Positions 1 to 10,579 of a DNA stretch of 64,000 bases are shown one piece after another. The first letter of the stretch is position 1. Each line of letters opens with the position of its first letter. The DNA is taken from contig OX419755.1 of the NCBI GenBank assembly GCA_948567375.1, positions 64,112,944-64,176,943 of the forward strand, read 5' to 3'. The translations under genes were made by a program, and so were the position numbers. The notes beneath the pieces were generated by a model. It ran no database searches, was not told the origin of the DNA, and saw nothing but the letters and a program-made list of their open reading frames with translations. The DNA is from Lunularia cruciata (lineage: Eukaryota > Streptophyta > Marchantiopsida > Lunulariales > Lunulariaceae).

Positions 1-1
1 T

Positions 2-1801
2 CGCATGGATGACCTGTTTGATCAACTCCATGGGGCAAGATACTTCACCAAACTAGACTTGCGGAGCAGTTACAATCAAATCCAAATTGCAGAGGAGGAT
101 GTGTACAAAACTGCCTTTTGAACCAGGTATGGCCACTTTGAGTATCTTGTGATGCCTTTTGGCCTCACCAATGCGCCTGCCACTTTCATGAGCCTAATGA
201 ATGACATATTTTGTCCATACTTGGATAAGTCTGTTATCGTCTTCTTGGATGATATCTTAGTATATAGTAGCACGATGACAGAACACAAACAACATCTACG
301 AGAGGTCCTCCAGATTCTAAGACAGAATCAGTTGTACGCCAAAATCTCAAAGTGTGAGTTTGGCAAGTCTGAAGTAGACTACTTAGGGCATAGAGTAAGT
401 GCAGAGGGCATTCAAGTATTGACAGATAAAATAGAGGTCATTCAAAAATGGAGTGCCCCAGAAGATCAGACTCAACTTAAGAGCTTCTTGGGGTTGACGG
501 GATTCTATCGTAGATTTGTCAAGGACTTCTCCAAGGTTGCACAGCCTTTAACGACACTACTTGGCAAGGGGAAGAAGTGGACATGGGGAACTACACAAGA
601 GTTGGCCTTTCAAGAATTGAAGGCCGCCTTGCTACATGCACCAATCTTGAAGTGGTATGACCCAAAATGTCCAATCAAGTTGGCTACGGATGCATCAAGA
701 GTAGCAATAGGAGCAGTCCTACAACAAGAGTGGCATGACGGATGGCATCCAATTGCATATTTCTCTCGAAAGTTGTTACCGGTAGAGCGCAACTACCACA
801 CCATAGAACGAGAAGAGTTGGCCATCGTTCTAGCAACCAAGCATTGGAAGCACTACCTGGGCGAGAAGGCATTTGTAGTAGAGACAGACCACAAACCTCT
901 AGTCTACCTTGAGACGCAGAAGGATCTATCTCGTCGCCAAATTCGGTGGGCAGAGTGGCGACAATGCTTCAACATGACAATCACCTACGTGGAAGGTAAG
1001 AAGCAACTTGCAGATGCATTCACCCGCATGCCAATGGCCAACAACTTGGCGGCAGAGGTTAAGATTAACCCTGAATTCTGGCAAGAGATTCTAGCTGCTA
1101 CAAAAACTGATCCACAGATTGTAGAAGCGCAATCGTCCAAAGGTGTCACCAGCACCCAAGGACTCACCTTTCGGGAAGGCCGGTTGTGGATCCCAAATGT
1201 CCCAGAATTACGCACCACCATTCTAGCGGAATGTCATGATTCGGCCATTGCAGCTCATGTCGGAGTGGACAAGACCTTGGAGGCAGTCAAGCGCCATTAC
1301 TATTGGCCCAAGATGAGCAACGACGTGATGGACTATGTGCGTAGCTGTCTACTTTGTCAACAGAACAAAGCTTCTAATCAAGCTCCTGCAGGGCTCCTTC
1401 AACCTCTTCCCACTCCTACCCAACGTTGGGAACAAGTGAGTATGGATCTCGTCTGTGAATTACCCAAGACCACCTCAGGGTTTGACTCCATTGTGGTCTT
1501 TGTGGACCGGCTCAACAAAATGATTCATGTACGCCCTACCACCAAGGAGGTGACCGCTCCACAACTAGCTCAACTATACTTAGATGCAGTCTTTGCTCAC
1601 CATGGCTTGTCTAGAGTACTCATCACCGATAGAGGCACCCAATTCACTAGTTTGTTTTGGCGAACACTCTTTGGGTTCTTCAAAACCAAGTTGGCCATGT
1701 CTACAGCTTACCACCCACAAACAGATGGCCAAACAGAGTGGGCTAATTGCACGATTGAAGACATGTTACGCGGCTTCACCTTAGAAGAGCAAGAGAGGTA
1801 G
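2..1801 (+). pseudogene. Pol of Element I: RT, RNase H, integrase (broken)
   Basis: One frame runs from base 2 to a stop at 1799-1801. It shows the RT active site FLDD (about 245), the RNase H segment with ATDAS (about 682) and TDHKPL (about 888), an integrase zinc-binding segment ending in CLLCQQNK (about 1350), and the integrase core with [12 protein letters not shown] and a later catalytic Glu region. Two stops break it. TGA at about 119 replaces the Arg of the usual KTAFRTRYG motif, a CGA to TGA change. TAG at 1799 sits where these proteins usually have Trp. The enzyme would copy element RNA and integrate the DNA. Family assignment is secure; activity of this copy is very unlikely. Confidence 0.93.
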
Positions 1802-2513
1802 GACACCCTACTACCGTTGGTGGAATTTGCTTACAACAATTCAGTGAATGCCTCTACCCAAGTCACTCCGTTCTTCCTCATGTATGGTGAGCATCCCTTC
1901 ACACCTTCTAGCTTGATGAAGATCCGTCCATGACTACCAAGTTGATGCAGTCAACACATTTGTTTCTAGAATCCAACAAGGTGTGGAAAGCGCCAAGCAC
2001 AGGTTACAGATTGCGCAAAATTGACAAAAGCAGTATGCTGATGCACATCGTAGGCACATGGAGTTCAATGTTGGGGATCAAGTGTGGCTATCGACAACCA
2101 ACCTCACATTAGTTGGATCTCGTAAGCTCAGACCTCGTTTTATTGGGCCTTTCTTGATTCTTCGTCGCATCGGCGCTATGGCCTATCACCTTGAGCTACC
2201 ACCACACATGAAGATCCATCTAGTGTTCCATGTCTCCCTATTACGCAGATATGCTCCCCGATCAGGCCAAGGTACTTCCACACAGGACATTCGACCTTGT
2301 CCGACAGTCATTGATGGCACAGAGGAATATGAAGTGGAGCGGATTCTCCAAAAGCGCATGCGTGGTACTCGCCATCCGCAGGTGGAATATCTAGTACAAT
2401 GGAAAGGTTACCCCCTCTATGAAGCAACCTGGGAACCCGCTGCCAATTTGGCACATGCACCGGTGTTGGTGCAAGCATTTGAGCAACAATTGCACGAGGA
2501 CGTTGCGTCTTAA
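1802..2513 (+). pseudogene. Integrase C-terminus and chromodomain of Element I
   Basis: Coding similarity continues past the TAG at 1799 (LVEFAYN), then changes frame near 1925. An in-frame stop follows near 2020. The part from about 2058 to 2513 is open and ends with a chromodomain: the aromatic and charged residues of EYEVERIL, VEYLVQWKGYP and ATWEP are plain. In chromoviruses this domain is thought to steer integration toward modified histone H3 in heterochromatin. That role is known for the family, not shown here. The stop codon at 2511-2513 lies directly before the polypurine tract. Confidence 0.9.
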
Positions 2514-2524
2514 AAGGAAGGAGG
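2512..2524 (+). promoter_or_regulatory. Polypurine tract of Element I
   Basis: A 13-base all-purine run ends two bases before the TG that opens the 3' LTR. This is the standard primer site for plus-strand synthesis in LTR retrotransposons. Confidence 0.8.
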
Positions 2525-2526
2525 TC

Positions 2527-3266
2527 TGTAATACCAAGGGTTAGCCATATGATCTAGATGTGAAATTCGGTTTGGTAACATCTAGAATGATGTTATACAT
2601 GATGGTCAAAATAGATCAGATAGAAGTATCACCAAAAGAGTACTTCTACTAATAGGGTAGAAACCGAAATAGACTTGAGAACCTTAGAACCAATAGCTAG
2701 ACATATGATTTAAAGGTGAGAATTGGTTTGGTAACATCTGGAAGGATGTTACACATGATGGACTAAACAGATCAGAAAGAGGTATCACCAAAAGGGGACT
2801 TCTACTAATAGAGTAGGAACCGAAATATACCTGAAATCTTCGAAGGCAATTTCGGAGGCCTAAACGGATGAATTAGGCCTCGAAAATGTGCAGATTCCCC
2901 CCCCCAACAAAGGAATGGCTGGCCTTCCCTCCCCCCTGGTTTGTCTCATCGAGAGCTTTCCAACGGTACCTTACTCATGTGATTCTGAGATTCCTACAGG
3001 AAGATTCCCTAAAAGATTCCCTCCGGTCAAAGCTCATTTGACCAACCAGATAGGACCTAGACCAGACAGGTCACCCATCCAAGTAAGTAATCCAAGGGTG
3101 GAGCTTGCTGACATGTCACCTATCTATGTCCCTAATCCTATGGTGGAGATTCCTTGGAGGAGATCCTCTTTGTCTATATAATAAAGAGAAGGTGCTCCCT
3201 TGGGGCATCAAATGTTTGAGTGTGCAATCTGTGTTTTCTCTCTTCTCTTGTCCTCGGAGTATTACA
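2527..3266 (+). repeat. 3' LTR of Element I
   Basis: The LTR begins TGTAATACC and ends TATTACA, an inverted terminal pair. It contains two direct repeats of about 158 bp in its first 320 bp, each with the AGCTAGACATATGAT and GGTAACATC blocks. A TATA box (TATATAATAAA) lies at 3175-3185. Four more copies of this LTR stand alone at 8306, 29573, 38160 and 61178; the one at 61178 looks closest by eye. Confidence 0.92.
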
Positions 3267-5560
3267 GTACCCAAGGTCTTGTCCACACCCATGTGACCAA
3301 CAATGGGTAAATCATGGGCTTCTTGAAGGCGCACAAGTCAAAGATCACCTTTGGCTGGAACATAGATCCGGTCCGCATGGAATAGAATGCCTTCCTTGAA
3401 GGAGAAGGTGTTGTACTCCTTGTCACCTGTTGTTAGCCAACCATGTACCATTTGGAAGAAGGGATCTTGCTGTAGAGCTAACCAAAACTTGTTATGAATC
3501 TTGGGATCAATTGATACCTTCGTAATTGTTGCCACGATGAGAGGAAGAGACTTCAAATCAGGTCGTCGTGATAGAGCATCAGGGATGACATGGAACCGAC
3601 TTGGTTTGTACTCAAGTTTGATGTCAAACAATTGGAGTTGCTCTTCCCATTGATGATGTTGACTCTTCATGTGCTCTAGGTGTAAGGTCTGCAACAATGG
3701 ATTGTGATCAGTTCACATGATCCCTTGTTTCCCCAAGAGATAATGCCTCCATACCTTGGTGGCATATACCATTGCAAGTTGTTCCCAATCTCAAGAAGAG
3801 TAATTTCTTTCAGCTGTATTTAGTCGGCAAGACACAAAGGCAATAGGATGTAGTCCATCTGGAAATTCTTGTTCCAACACAGCTCCAATTGCAAAGTTAG
3901 AAGCATCAAAATCAACCACACACGGTAGTTGCGGATCATATGGTTGAAGAATGGGTCTTGAAGACACCATATGCTTTAGCTTTTGGAATGCTTCTTCATG
4001 CTTGGTGGTCCATTGGAAGTTCAAGTTCTTTCCCAAGAGGTCAGTCAATGGTGCAGCCACGTGAGCATAATAGTGGATGAACCGTCGGTAAAAACTGGTC
4101 AATCCATTGAATGCTCATACTTCGGTAGCATCCTTTGGGGTAGGCCAATCAGTAATGGCCTTGATCTTCTCTTCTTCCATCTTGATCCCCTCTGATGAGA
4201 TCTTATGACCCAAGAAGGTAACCTCCTTCTGCCAAAAAGTACACTTTGACTTCTTGTAGTAAAATTTCCACTATCGTAGTCGTCTTAGGACTTCTCGCAC
4301 ATGATTCCTATGTTCTGCCTCTGTCCTGCTATAGATTAAGATATCATCTAAGAACACTACCACGGACTGATCCAATAGTCCCTCCAACACCCGATGCATC
4401 TGATCCATGAAGACTGCTGGAGCATTAGTGAGTTCAAAAGGTAGAACTCTCCACTCAAAATGTCCATACCTTGTGCGAAAGGCAGTCTTTTGCACGTCCT
4501 CTCCTTCAATAAGAATTTGCCAATAGCCGCTACGAAGAAGATAGCTTGGAAAAGTAGCGTGCTCCACTTAATTGATCAAGCAGGTCATCGATCCAAGGCA
4601 AGGGATATGCATTCTTCACGGTTTGCTTATTGAGCCCACAGTAATCAATACAGAAATGAAGTCCTCCATCCTTCTTTGGAACAAATAGTACCGGTGCTCC
4701 CCACAGAGAGGTACTATGTCGTATGAAATCCTTCTCCAACAACTCTGTAAGTGTTGTTTTCAACTCCTCCAACTCCTTTGGTGACAGCCGATAGATTGGT
4801 CTACTCACTAGAGTACTCCCTGGCAATAACTCGATCTTGAAGTGCATACCTCGATCAGAGGGTAATCCCTTTGGCAGATCATCTGGATACACATCTGCAA
4901 ACTCCTGAACTATCCGATCAACCGTTGCTTGATGCAACACTTGGCCCTCCTCAGATTGTTCTTGTGCAATCGGCTTGATCCACACCGCAAATACAAACTT
5001 ATCTTCCTCCAAAGCTTGCTCTATGGCTGCTTCATTAACAAACTTCCCTTCTAGGGACTCATCTCTCTTCCAAGCTTGCTCTATGGTTGCCTTCTTGGCA
5101 AACTTCCCATCTTGGGACTCATCTCCCTTCCAGATTTGCTCTATGGCTACCTTCTCAACAAACTTCCCATCTTGGGATGGACTATTCTTAGGTGTCTTAC
5201 TCAGAGGTGCCAGGCAAACTAATTGGAAATTCCTACCTTGGTGCTGTACTTGAATTTGACGTCGGGTCCAATCGAATTGAACCTTATGATGTTCAAGCCA
5301 AGGTAGACCCAGAATGATATCATAGTGTAGAGGTGCCACTACAAACCTCATACACTCCAAATACTCCTTCCCAATCTTGAAGGTAACAGGATGCGAGGTG
5401 CAGAATGCAGAACCTTTTCTACCATCCGCCATCATCAAACTACTTCCAATCTTTGGCTTGATAGGAATACCCAATTCCTTTGCTACTTGCATAGACATGC
5501 AATTCTCTCAACTTCTAGAATCAACCAAAATCCTACAACCCCAATTAGATATCATACCTT
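3267..5560 (-). pseudogene. Pol of Element II: protease, RT, RNase H, integrase start
   Basis: On the minus strand, frame pieces at 5498-4530, 4567-4271, 4102-3791 and 3697-3338 cover protease-like sequence ([12 protein letters not shown]), RT ([29 protein letters not shown] at about 4350), RNase H ([17 protein letters not shown]) and linker. The integrase zinc-binding start (GHMGVDKTLG) is near 3300. At about 5520 the protease active-site region reads ILVDSRS followed by a stop, so the usual Asp-Ser/Thr-Gly is lost. Several frameshifts separate the pieces. Function as for other Ty3/gypsy Pol proteins; this copy is dead. Confidence 0.88.
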
Positions 5561-5710
5561 GCAAGTGAAGTAGACTTGCATAGGTCGATCCTTCAATCCC
5601 ATTGGAACTAATCAAGCTCCTAGTAGGCGGCTTGAAATCTCCTATTGGGATTCCTTGTTTCCCTGATCATTCCGCTCCACAACCTCCACTTGGGCAACTT
5701 GTCGAGGTTG

Positions 5711-6545
5711 TCAATTCTTGAGTGGGCATTCAGCAATGCCATGCCCCAACTGGCGACAATAAAAACAACCACCATTTTGTCGCAATTTCTCCTTGTCTGC
5801 CATGCCCAATGGTCTTCGTTGAATTGCATCAATCTCCATTGGTGCTGGCTCCTCCACTTGTGTGTAGTGTTGGTAGGCTTTGTGGGGGTCGAGATCAAGA
5901 CCAAGTTGTTGCCACCAAGGAATCAAAATGTTTGGCCAACTGCATGGCCTCCTCCAAGTGTTGTGGCTCTCGCATGGTTACCTCTAATTTGGTTATTGTT
6001 TTCAAGCCACTCACAAATCGATCCAGAGCTTCACCTTCCAAAATATCTGGAATTTGCATGATGGTGTTCTGGAACTGCGTGATGTAACTTCTTACAGAGC
6101 CAATCTGTTTCAACTCTGCCAACTTATCCCGTGCAGCTCGTGTGGCATTTATAGCTTGGAACCGACTGATTATTGCGCTCTTGAATTCTGCCCATGTCAA
6201 GATTGGTGTAACTATTTGTCGTTGGGCTCGCTCCACTTGGAATCTCCACCATAGCTTTGCTACTCTATCCAATTGGCTAGAAGCCAAGAGAATTTGTTTT
6301 TGCTCATCTTGTAGATTGGTAGCTTCAAAATAATGTTCACAATCAAACACAAAATTCTCCATTGCACCCGGGAGATTCTTGCCTTCAAATACCTTGGGTT
6401 TAGGGAACCTGGTCCGATCTTCTCCTTCTTGAGTTGGTACTCTCTCCACCTGCTCTTGTCGTCGAAGATCTCGTTCATCCAACAATCGAGTAAGGTGCTC
6501 GATTTGTTGTTGCATAGCAAGGATAACATTAGGTATTGCCGCCAT
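5711..6545 (-). pseudogene. Gag of Element II with CCHC zinc knuckle
   Basis: The open frame 6545-5895 starts with MAAIPNVILAMQQQIEHL, has a coiled-coil-like N-terminus, and contains the retrotransposon gag core (LWWRFQVERAQ, AEFKSAIISRFQ, VRSYITQFQ). A second frame (5926-5711) continues with a CX2CX4HX4C knuckle, CFYCRQLGHGIAEC, at about 5775-5735. The frame change between the pieces indicates decay. Gag would package element RNA. The start codon lies about 260 bp after the primer binding site. Confidence 0.88.
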
Positions 6546-6803
6546 GGTTGCTCCTATATCACACCACTCCCAGTCTATCTAATTTATTACCACATAGAAA
6601 CAACACGTCCACCGTTCTCCATAAGTTACAACCGGAAGCACCAAGGGTTCCTTAGATATAGTGATCATATGCAGAAAATCTTGTCCAAAGTGCAAAGTGA
6701 TGAACTATGTGAAACAATGCTTGGGTAGTATTTGGACGCAAAAATCCCAATGGTTTAGTGGAAGTAGATTTGGTGGTCCATAAATTCCATCCATCCCATT
6801 CCT

Positions 6804-6815
6804 GCTCTGATACCA
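6804..6815 (-). promoter_or_regulatory. Primer binding site of Element II (tRNA-Met type)
   Basis: Minus-strand TGGTATCAGAGC matches the primer binding site that pairs with the 3' end of initiator tRNA-Met, the usual minus-strand primer of plant LTR elements. It lies one base after the LTR end CA at 6818-6817. Confidence 0.85.
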
Positions 6816-6920
6816 ATGTAAAAGACCAAATCCGAGGAGAGAAATAAGAGAATGGAAACTCACATTGGGACACTTGAATGAGGGAAAACTCCGAATGCCT
6901 AGCATGAGCTTTGGCTTTGG

Positions 6921-6930
6921 TATTTATAGA
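6921..6930 (-). promoter_or_regulatory. TATA box of Element II LTR
   Basis: Minus-strand TCTATAAATA lies about 20 bp downstream of the HSE-like array and about 105 bp before the primer binding site, the place expected for an LTR core promoter. Confidence 0.65.
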
Positions 6931-6946
6931 TAGCATACAAGGCCCT

Positions 6947-7160
6947 TGAGAAGCTTCTCAAGAAGCTTCCTCAAGCCGCTTTCTTAGAGTGCAAGCCAAG
7001 TTAACTAGGAAGCTTCTGAAGAAGCTTCCTTCTAGAAGCCGCCTACTTGGCGTGCAAGCTAAGCTAGTTAGAAGCTTCTAGAAGCTTCCTTCTAGAAGCT
7101 ACTTACTTAAGGTGCAAGCTAAGTTAACCGGGAAGTTTCCCAAGAAGCTTCTTAGATACT
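6947..7160 (-). promoter_or_regulatory. Array of heat-shock-element-like palindromes
   Basis: Three repeats of about 60-65 bp and a partial fourth each carry GAAGCTTC palindromes. The clearest is GAAGCTTCTAGAAGCTTC at 7071-7088, four alternating GAA/TTC units in exact heat shock element spacing, followed by CTTCTAGAAG at 7089-7098. Similar clusters lie at about 6949-6970 and 7009-7037. Heat shock factors bind such arrays, and the Arabidopsis copia element ONSEN is driven by LTR heat shock elements. Heat response of this element is inferred. Confidence 0.7.
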
Positions 7161-7411
7161 TCCAGAATATTCTAGGCTACTTTGTCTTATGTGCTACTTC
7201 GTAAGCCCGACTAACTTCGTTGCTAAACTCCATATTGTTATAGTGGAGTTCTAAGGAGGCATTGTAGCAAAATGCAGATCAGTTGGTATTGTAGGCTTGG
7301 AGTAGAGCCTTTGTACCACCAAGACACCAATGTGAGGTTGAGCCTCTAGAGTTCATTACTTTATCACCTTTAGATACCTCACTCATTGCTTGGCAATATC
7401 TAGTAGAGTGA

Positions 7412-9175
7412 GTATGTCTATTGGAGTTGTTTAGTGGGATTAGCACTAGACTAGCTACAATACTACATGCAAGTATATGGGTTCAGGGGTACTTGTATGT
7501 GGAAAGATATGAGACTACTAGGCCTCTCTATATCATGTGGTACACTTTGCCTATTGGTATCCTAAGTTGTTATCAATGTCAACAATCAAGGGTTAGTAAA
7601 AGATCCCACCAATAGACATATCCTTGTTGGGGGCATAAGATTTGAAGAGTTGTGGTCTCATATATTTGGTGATTTTTGGATGGCCATGTTAGGGACAAAC
7701 TCATGGTGGATAAGGTCAAGGTCTACAAGATCTCTATTTGGGTGTGTTTTAGGAGATATTACATATACTATGACATCTCTAGGTTCATTTGTCTATTTCT
7801 CAAGTTTAATTTTGGCAAATGTCTCTTTCATGGGTGATTCTTGATTCTTGATGGGTGATGGGTGATCTTGTACACAAGTGATGGTGAGTACACATCAGGT
7901 CCATTCTTAGATGGGACCTGCCATGTTGTTAGATGCAGCTAGAGTGGGATCATGGGTTCATTGTCTTTGTGTTTGGTGGACAAACTTGTTACCTAAAGAT
8001 GTTCTATAACATGCTTTTGATGGGATTTAGTGACTAGACCACTTGACTATTGATGATATTTTGGATGTAGGGTGCACATCTCACAATAATTGTAATGGTG
8101 GATAAGTCACCTATGGTAGTGGCGAACCTAGTTGGACAACATAGAGCCTCTTTACCCACACTTATGAGTTCCCCAAGCTCCCATGCTTTTCAAGAGGGAT
8201 GTCTCAGACTTGTTTGAGACTCGTAGTTATAGTAGTTGGAGCCTAATGTTGAAGAAAGGGAAGGAGCGGGTAATGGGTTTTGTACTTGTATTATTGTTGT
8301 CATAGTGTAATACCATAGCTAAAAAAATGATCTAGAGATAAAAATTTGGTTTGGTAACATTTGGAAGGATTTTATACGTGATGGACTAAGTAGATCAGAA
8401 GAGTATATCACCAAAAGAGTACTTCTATTTACAGGCCAAGAATCAGAGCATGTTTGGAAACTTTAAAATCAATAGCTAGACATATGATCTAGAGGTGAAA
8501 CTTGGGGTGGTGACATCTGATAGGATGTTGCATATGATAGAGAAAGTAGATCAGATAGAGATATCACAAAAAGAGCACTTCTACTAATAGCGCAGAAACC
8601 AAAATAGGCCTAAAAACTTGAGGTAATTTTGGAGGCCTAAACGGATGAATCAGGCCTAAAAAATGTGCAGATTCCCCCACACAGGAAAGGCTTGCCTTTC
8701 CTCTCCCTTGGTTTGTCTCACCAGGAGCTTTCCAATACCTCAATACAATACCTCATCCACTTGATTCTCAAATTCCCATAGGAAGATTCTCTAAAAGATT
8801 CCTTCTGGTCAAAGCCTATTTGACCAACCAGATGAGACCAGGATGAATATCATCCATCCAAGCAAGTAATATAAAGGTGAAGCTTGCTAATAGGTCACAT
8901 ATCCATATACCTAATCCTATGGTGGAGCTTCCTTGGAAGAGATCCTCTTTGGCTATGTAATAAAGAGAAGGTGCTCCTTTGGGGCATCGGAGTTTCAGTG
9001 TGGAATTTGTGTTTTCTCTTTTGTGTTTCTCTATCCTCAAAATATTACACATAGAAATGTCAAAGGCATCCATGTATCAAGTGTCAAGTCAAGCTATGGA
9101 CCTAAATTATTTGACTTGGATTGTAAACCTTGGCTTGGCAAACTATCGTAGGACGCATCACAACTCTAACACTTG
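7412..9175 (+). pseudogene. DNMT3-like methyltransferase of DMT copy A
   Basis: Motif I reads ELFSGISTRLATILHASI from 7424, followed by YLYVERYETT. Motif IV reads GWPC at 7678-7689, keeping the Pro-Cys catalytic pair, followed directly by a TAG stop at 7690-7692. A GDFRM-type frame confusion and stops follow. The motif X area (GNGFCT, about 8270) precedes the nested LTR. After the LTR the C-terminal tail resumes as QAMDLNYLTWIVNLGLA (about 9095-9145). Similarity to animal DNMT3 and plant DRM catalytic domains is judged from motif order and spacing. The gene is dead through stops, frameshifts and the insertion. Confidence 0.75.
8306..9049 (+). repeat. Solo LTR (Element I family), TSD CATAG
   Basis: Starts TGTAATACC and ends ATATTACA. 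The 5-bp target duplication CATAG is perfect at 8301-8305 and 9050-9054. It lies within DMT copy A near the methyltransferase C-terminus. The unfilled site is visible in DMT copy D near 47860. Confidence 0.93.
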
Positions 9176-9742
9176 TGAGCTCTGTGCTTATCAAGACAAT
9201 TGAGGCATGTGCAAGAGACAATAAACCAAGTGTGCATGGTATTATTAGGACATAGCCAATGACTATTATTGAGAGTGGTCTACTTGGGTTCCATCCATGT
9301 GAGCGTGGTCTACTTGGGTTACACCCTTGGTCTACTTGGGATGCAACTAAAGGACGTATGAAGCTTGCAACCAAAGTAGAAAGAGTTTTTTGTGTTGAGG
9401 TTGGGGACTCTAGTGGTTGGGAGCATGACATTATTGCTTCCAAGTGCAGGATGTAGTAGCCAATTAGTGCATCTTCCACTCCTAGACCAGTTATAGAGGA
9501 TACTTGAGAGCCAAACATTGGACCAAGCTTACACGAGGAGAAAGATTGAGAAATATGAGGTTCTTGAGGAGCTACACAACTTATTTGCCTTTAGTATGAA
9601 GAATTCAAGTGCTTCAAAAGGACTTGGTATTTGGATTGAGTTGACTAGTGATATACCAATTTTTCAACATTCATACAAATATAATGACATGGAGAGAGCA
9701 TTCATTCAAAGCTAGAGTAGAGACCTTTTTGAGATTGGTTCG

Positions 9743-10245
9743 ATGGAGATTTCACATGGAGAGTATGTTTTAGTGATGGTGATACAAGCCAAGGAGTATA
9801 TGTTTGGCAACTACACAAATAGGCAGATCGGTGAAAATTACCATCCTATCAACCAACAAACTAGAACTGGTAAATATACCATGTTTACATTTAACGAAAT
9901 CTTTGATACAATTGTACATGCAAAGATCTTCAATACTTTGGATCTTCGAGCAAGATATCATCAATTATTGATCAAAGAGGAGGAAAAATCCAAGATAATA
10001 TTTTGGGTTATTGATCATCATGGTAAATATATATTATATCTATGGAAGTTTTTACCATTTGGTTTAAGGAAAAAATATTAAACCAAATTCCATAGGGTCA
10101 TGGACATGATCTTAGCAAAATTGGATTTTGTTCTATATTATGTTTGGTCTTTAGCACTAATATAAAGAACATGAAAGATATTTGTTAAAGAGGTTTGAGA
10201 GATTGAAATCGTATAGACTCAAACCAGCAAGTTACTTATTACCTA
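9743..10245 (+). pseudogene. Reverse transcriptase fragment of DMT copy A
   Basis: A frame of 112 codons contains EIFDTIVHAKIFNTLDLRA and YHQLLIKEEEKSK, ending near LPFGL at about 10070. It matches RT of DMT copy C. Similarity continues with stops (FHRVMDMILA at about 10085) and fades near 10245, before the YIDD position can be read. Broken remnant. Confidence 0.8.
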
Positions 10246-10579
10246 GTCTTGTAAATTTCCATGAGAAACCTTTCAAATTACTATAAAACTTTAACGAGAA
10301 CGGGAGACCTTCAATAGACATTTTAGCTACCAAGTGTGTCTTTTTACATTAGAATTGTAAAAAGACACTCCGCTACCCCCCGTTAACCTTTTTATGGAAT
10401 ATTTACGAAAAGTGAAAATAGAGTTTTTGAAACCCCGTTGCCGTAAAGGCTACGGGTCACCTTCCCGAATCCTGTAAGATTTTACGGTCGCGATCCCTCT
10501 ACTATTAGAAAAATGGAATCTAGGCATCACCCGTATCTCTACAATTGAAACCCCTAATAAACTTCTAACCCCTAAATTC
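10246..10579. other. No gene seen; small inverted repeat
   Basis: No coding similarity recognised. A 12-bp inverted repeat with a short loop (GTGTCTTTTTAC) lies near 10338-10370. This is the transition from retroelement DNA to the gene island. Confidence 0.4.

Larger units (their letters stand above)
1..3266 (+). mobile_element. Element I: Ty3/gypsy chromovirus, 3' part
   Basis: Reverse transcriptase, RNase H, integrase and chromodomain follow in Ty3/gypsy order, then a polypurine tract and a 740-bp LTR. The 5' LTR, gag and protease would lie left of the window. The right end abuts an integrase gene of Element II running the other way, so Element I was probably inserted into Element II. The expected 5-bp target duplication on the right would be GTACC (3267-3271), but its partner is outside the window. 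In-frame stops and a frameshift show that this copy is not autonomous. Confidence 0.93.
3267..7232 (-). mobile_element. Element II: Ty3/gypsy element with HSE-rich LTR
   Basis: Read on the minus strand it has a 5' LTR (7232-6817), a primer binding site, gag with a CCHC knuckle, protease, RT, RNase H and the start of integrase. It is cut at 3267 inside the integrase zinc-binding domain, where the LTR of Element I begins. The rest should lie left of the window, beyond Element I. Its outer edge at about 7232 abuts DMT copy A, so Element II itself landed in a DMT element. Multiple stops and frame changes make it defective. Confidence 0.88.
6817..7232 (-). repeat. 5' LTR of Element II
   Basis: The inner edge is fixed by the primer binding site. 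The outer edge (7232) was set where similarity to DMT copy C starts and is uncertain by a few bases. Read on the minus strand: HSE-like repeats, then a TATA box, then the transcribed part. A worn second copy of this LTR appears at about 32480-32800. Confidence 0.7.
7233..10245 (+). mobile_element. DMT element copy A (partial, with nested LTR)
   Basis: The sequence is colinear with minus-strand DMT copy C from the stretch before methyltransferase motif I through the RT. It is interrupted at 8306-9049 by a solo LTR of the Element I family. Its left side is cut by Element II, and its right side stops in RT near 10245. Frames are heavily broken. The copy matters because it keeps residues lost in copy C, such as the Pro of motif IV. 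Confidence 0.85.
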
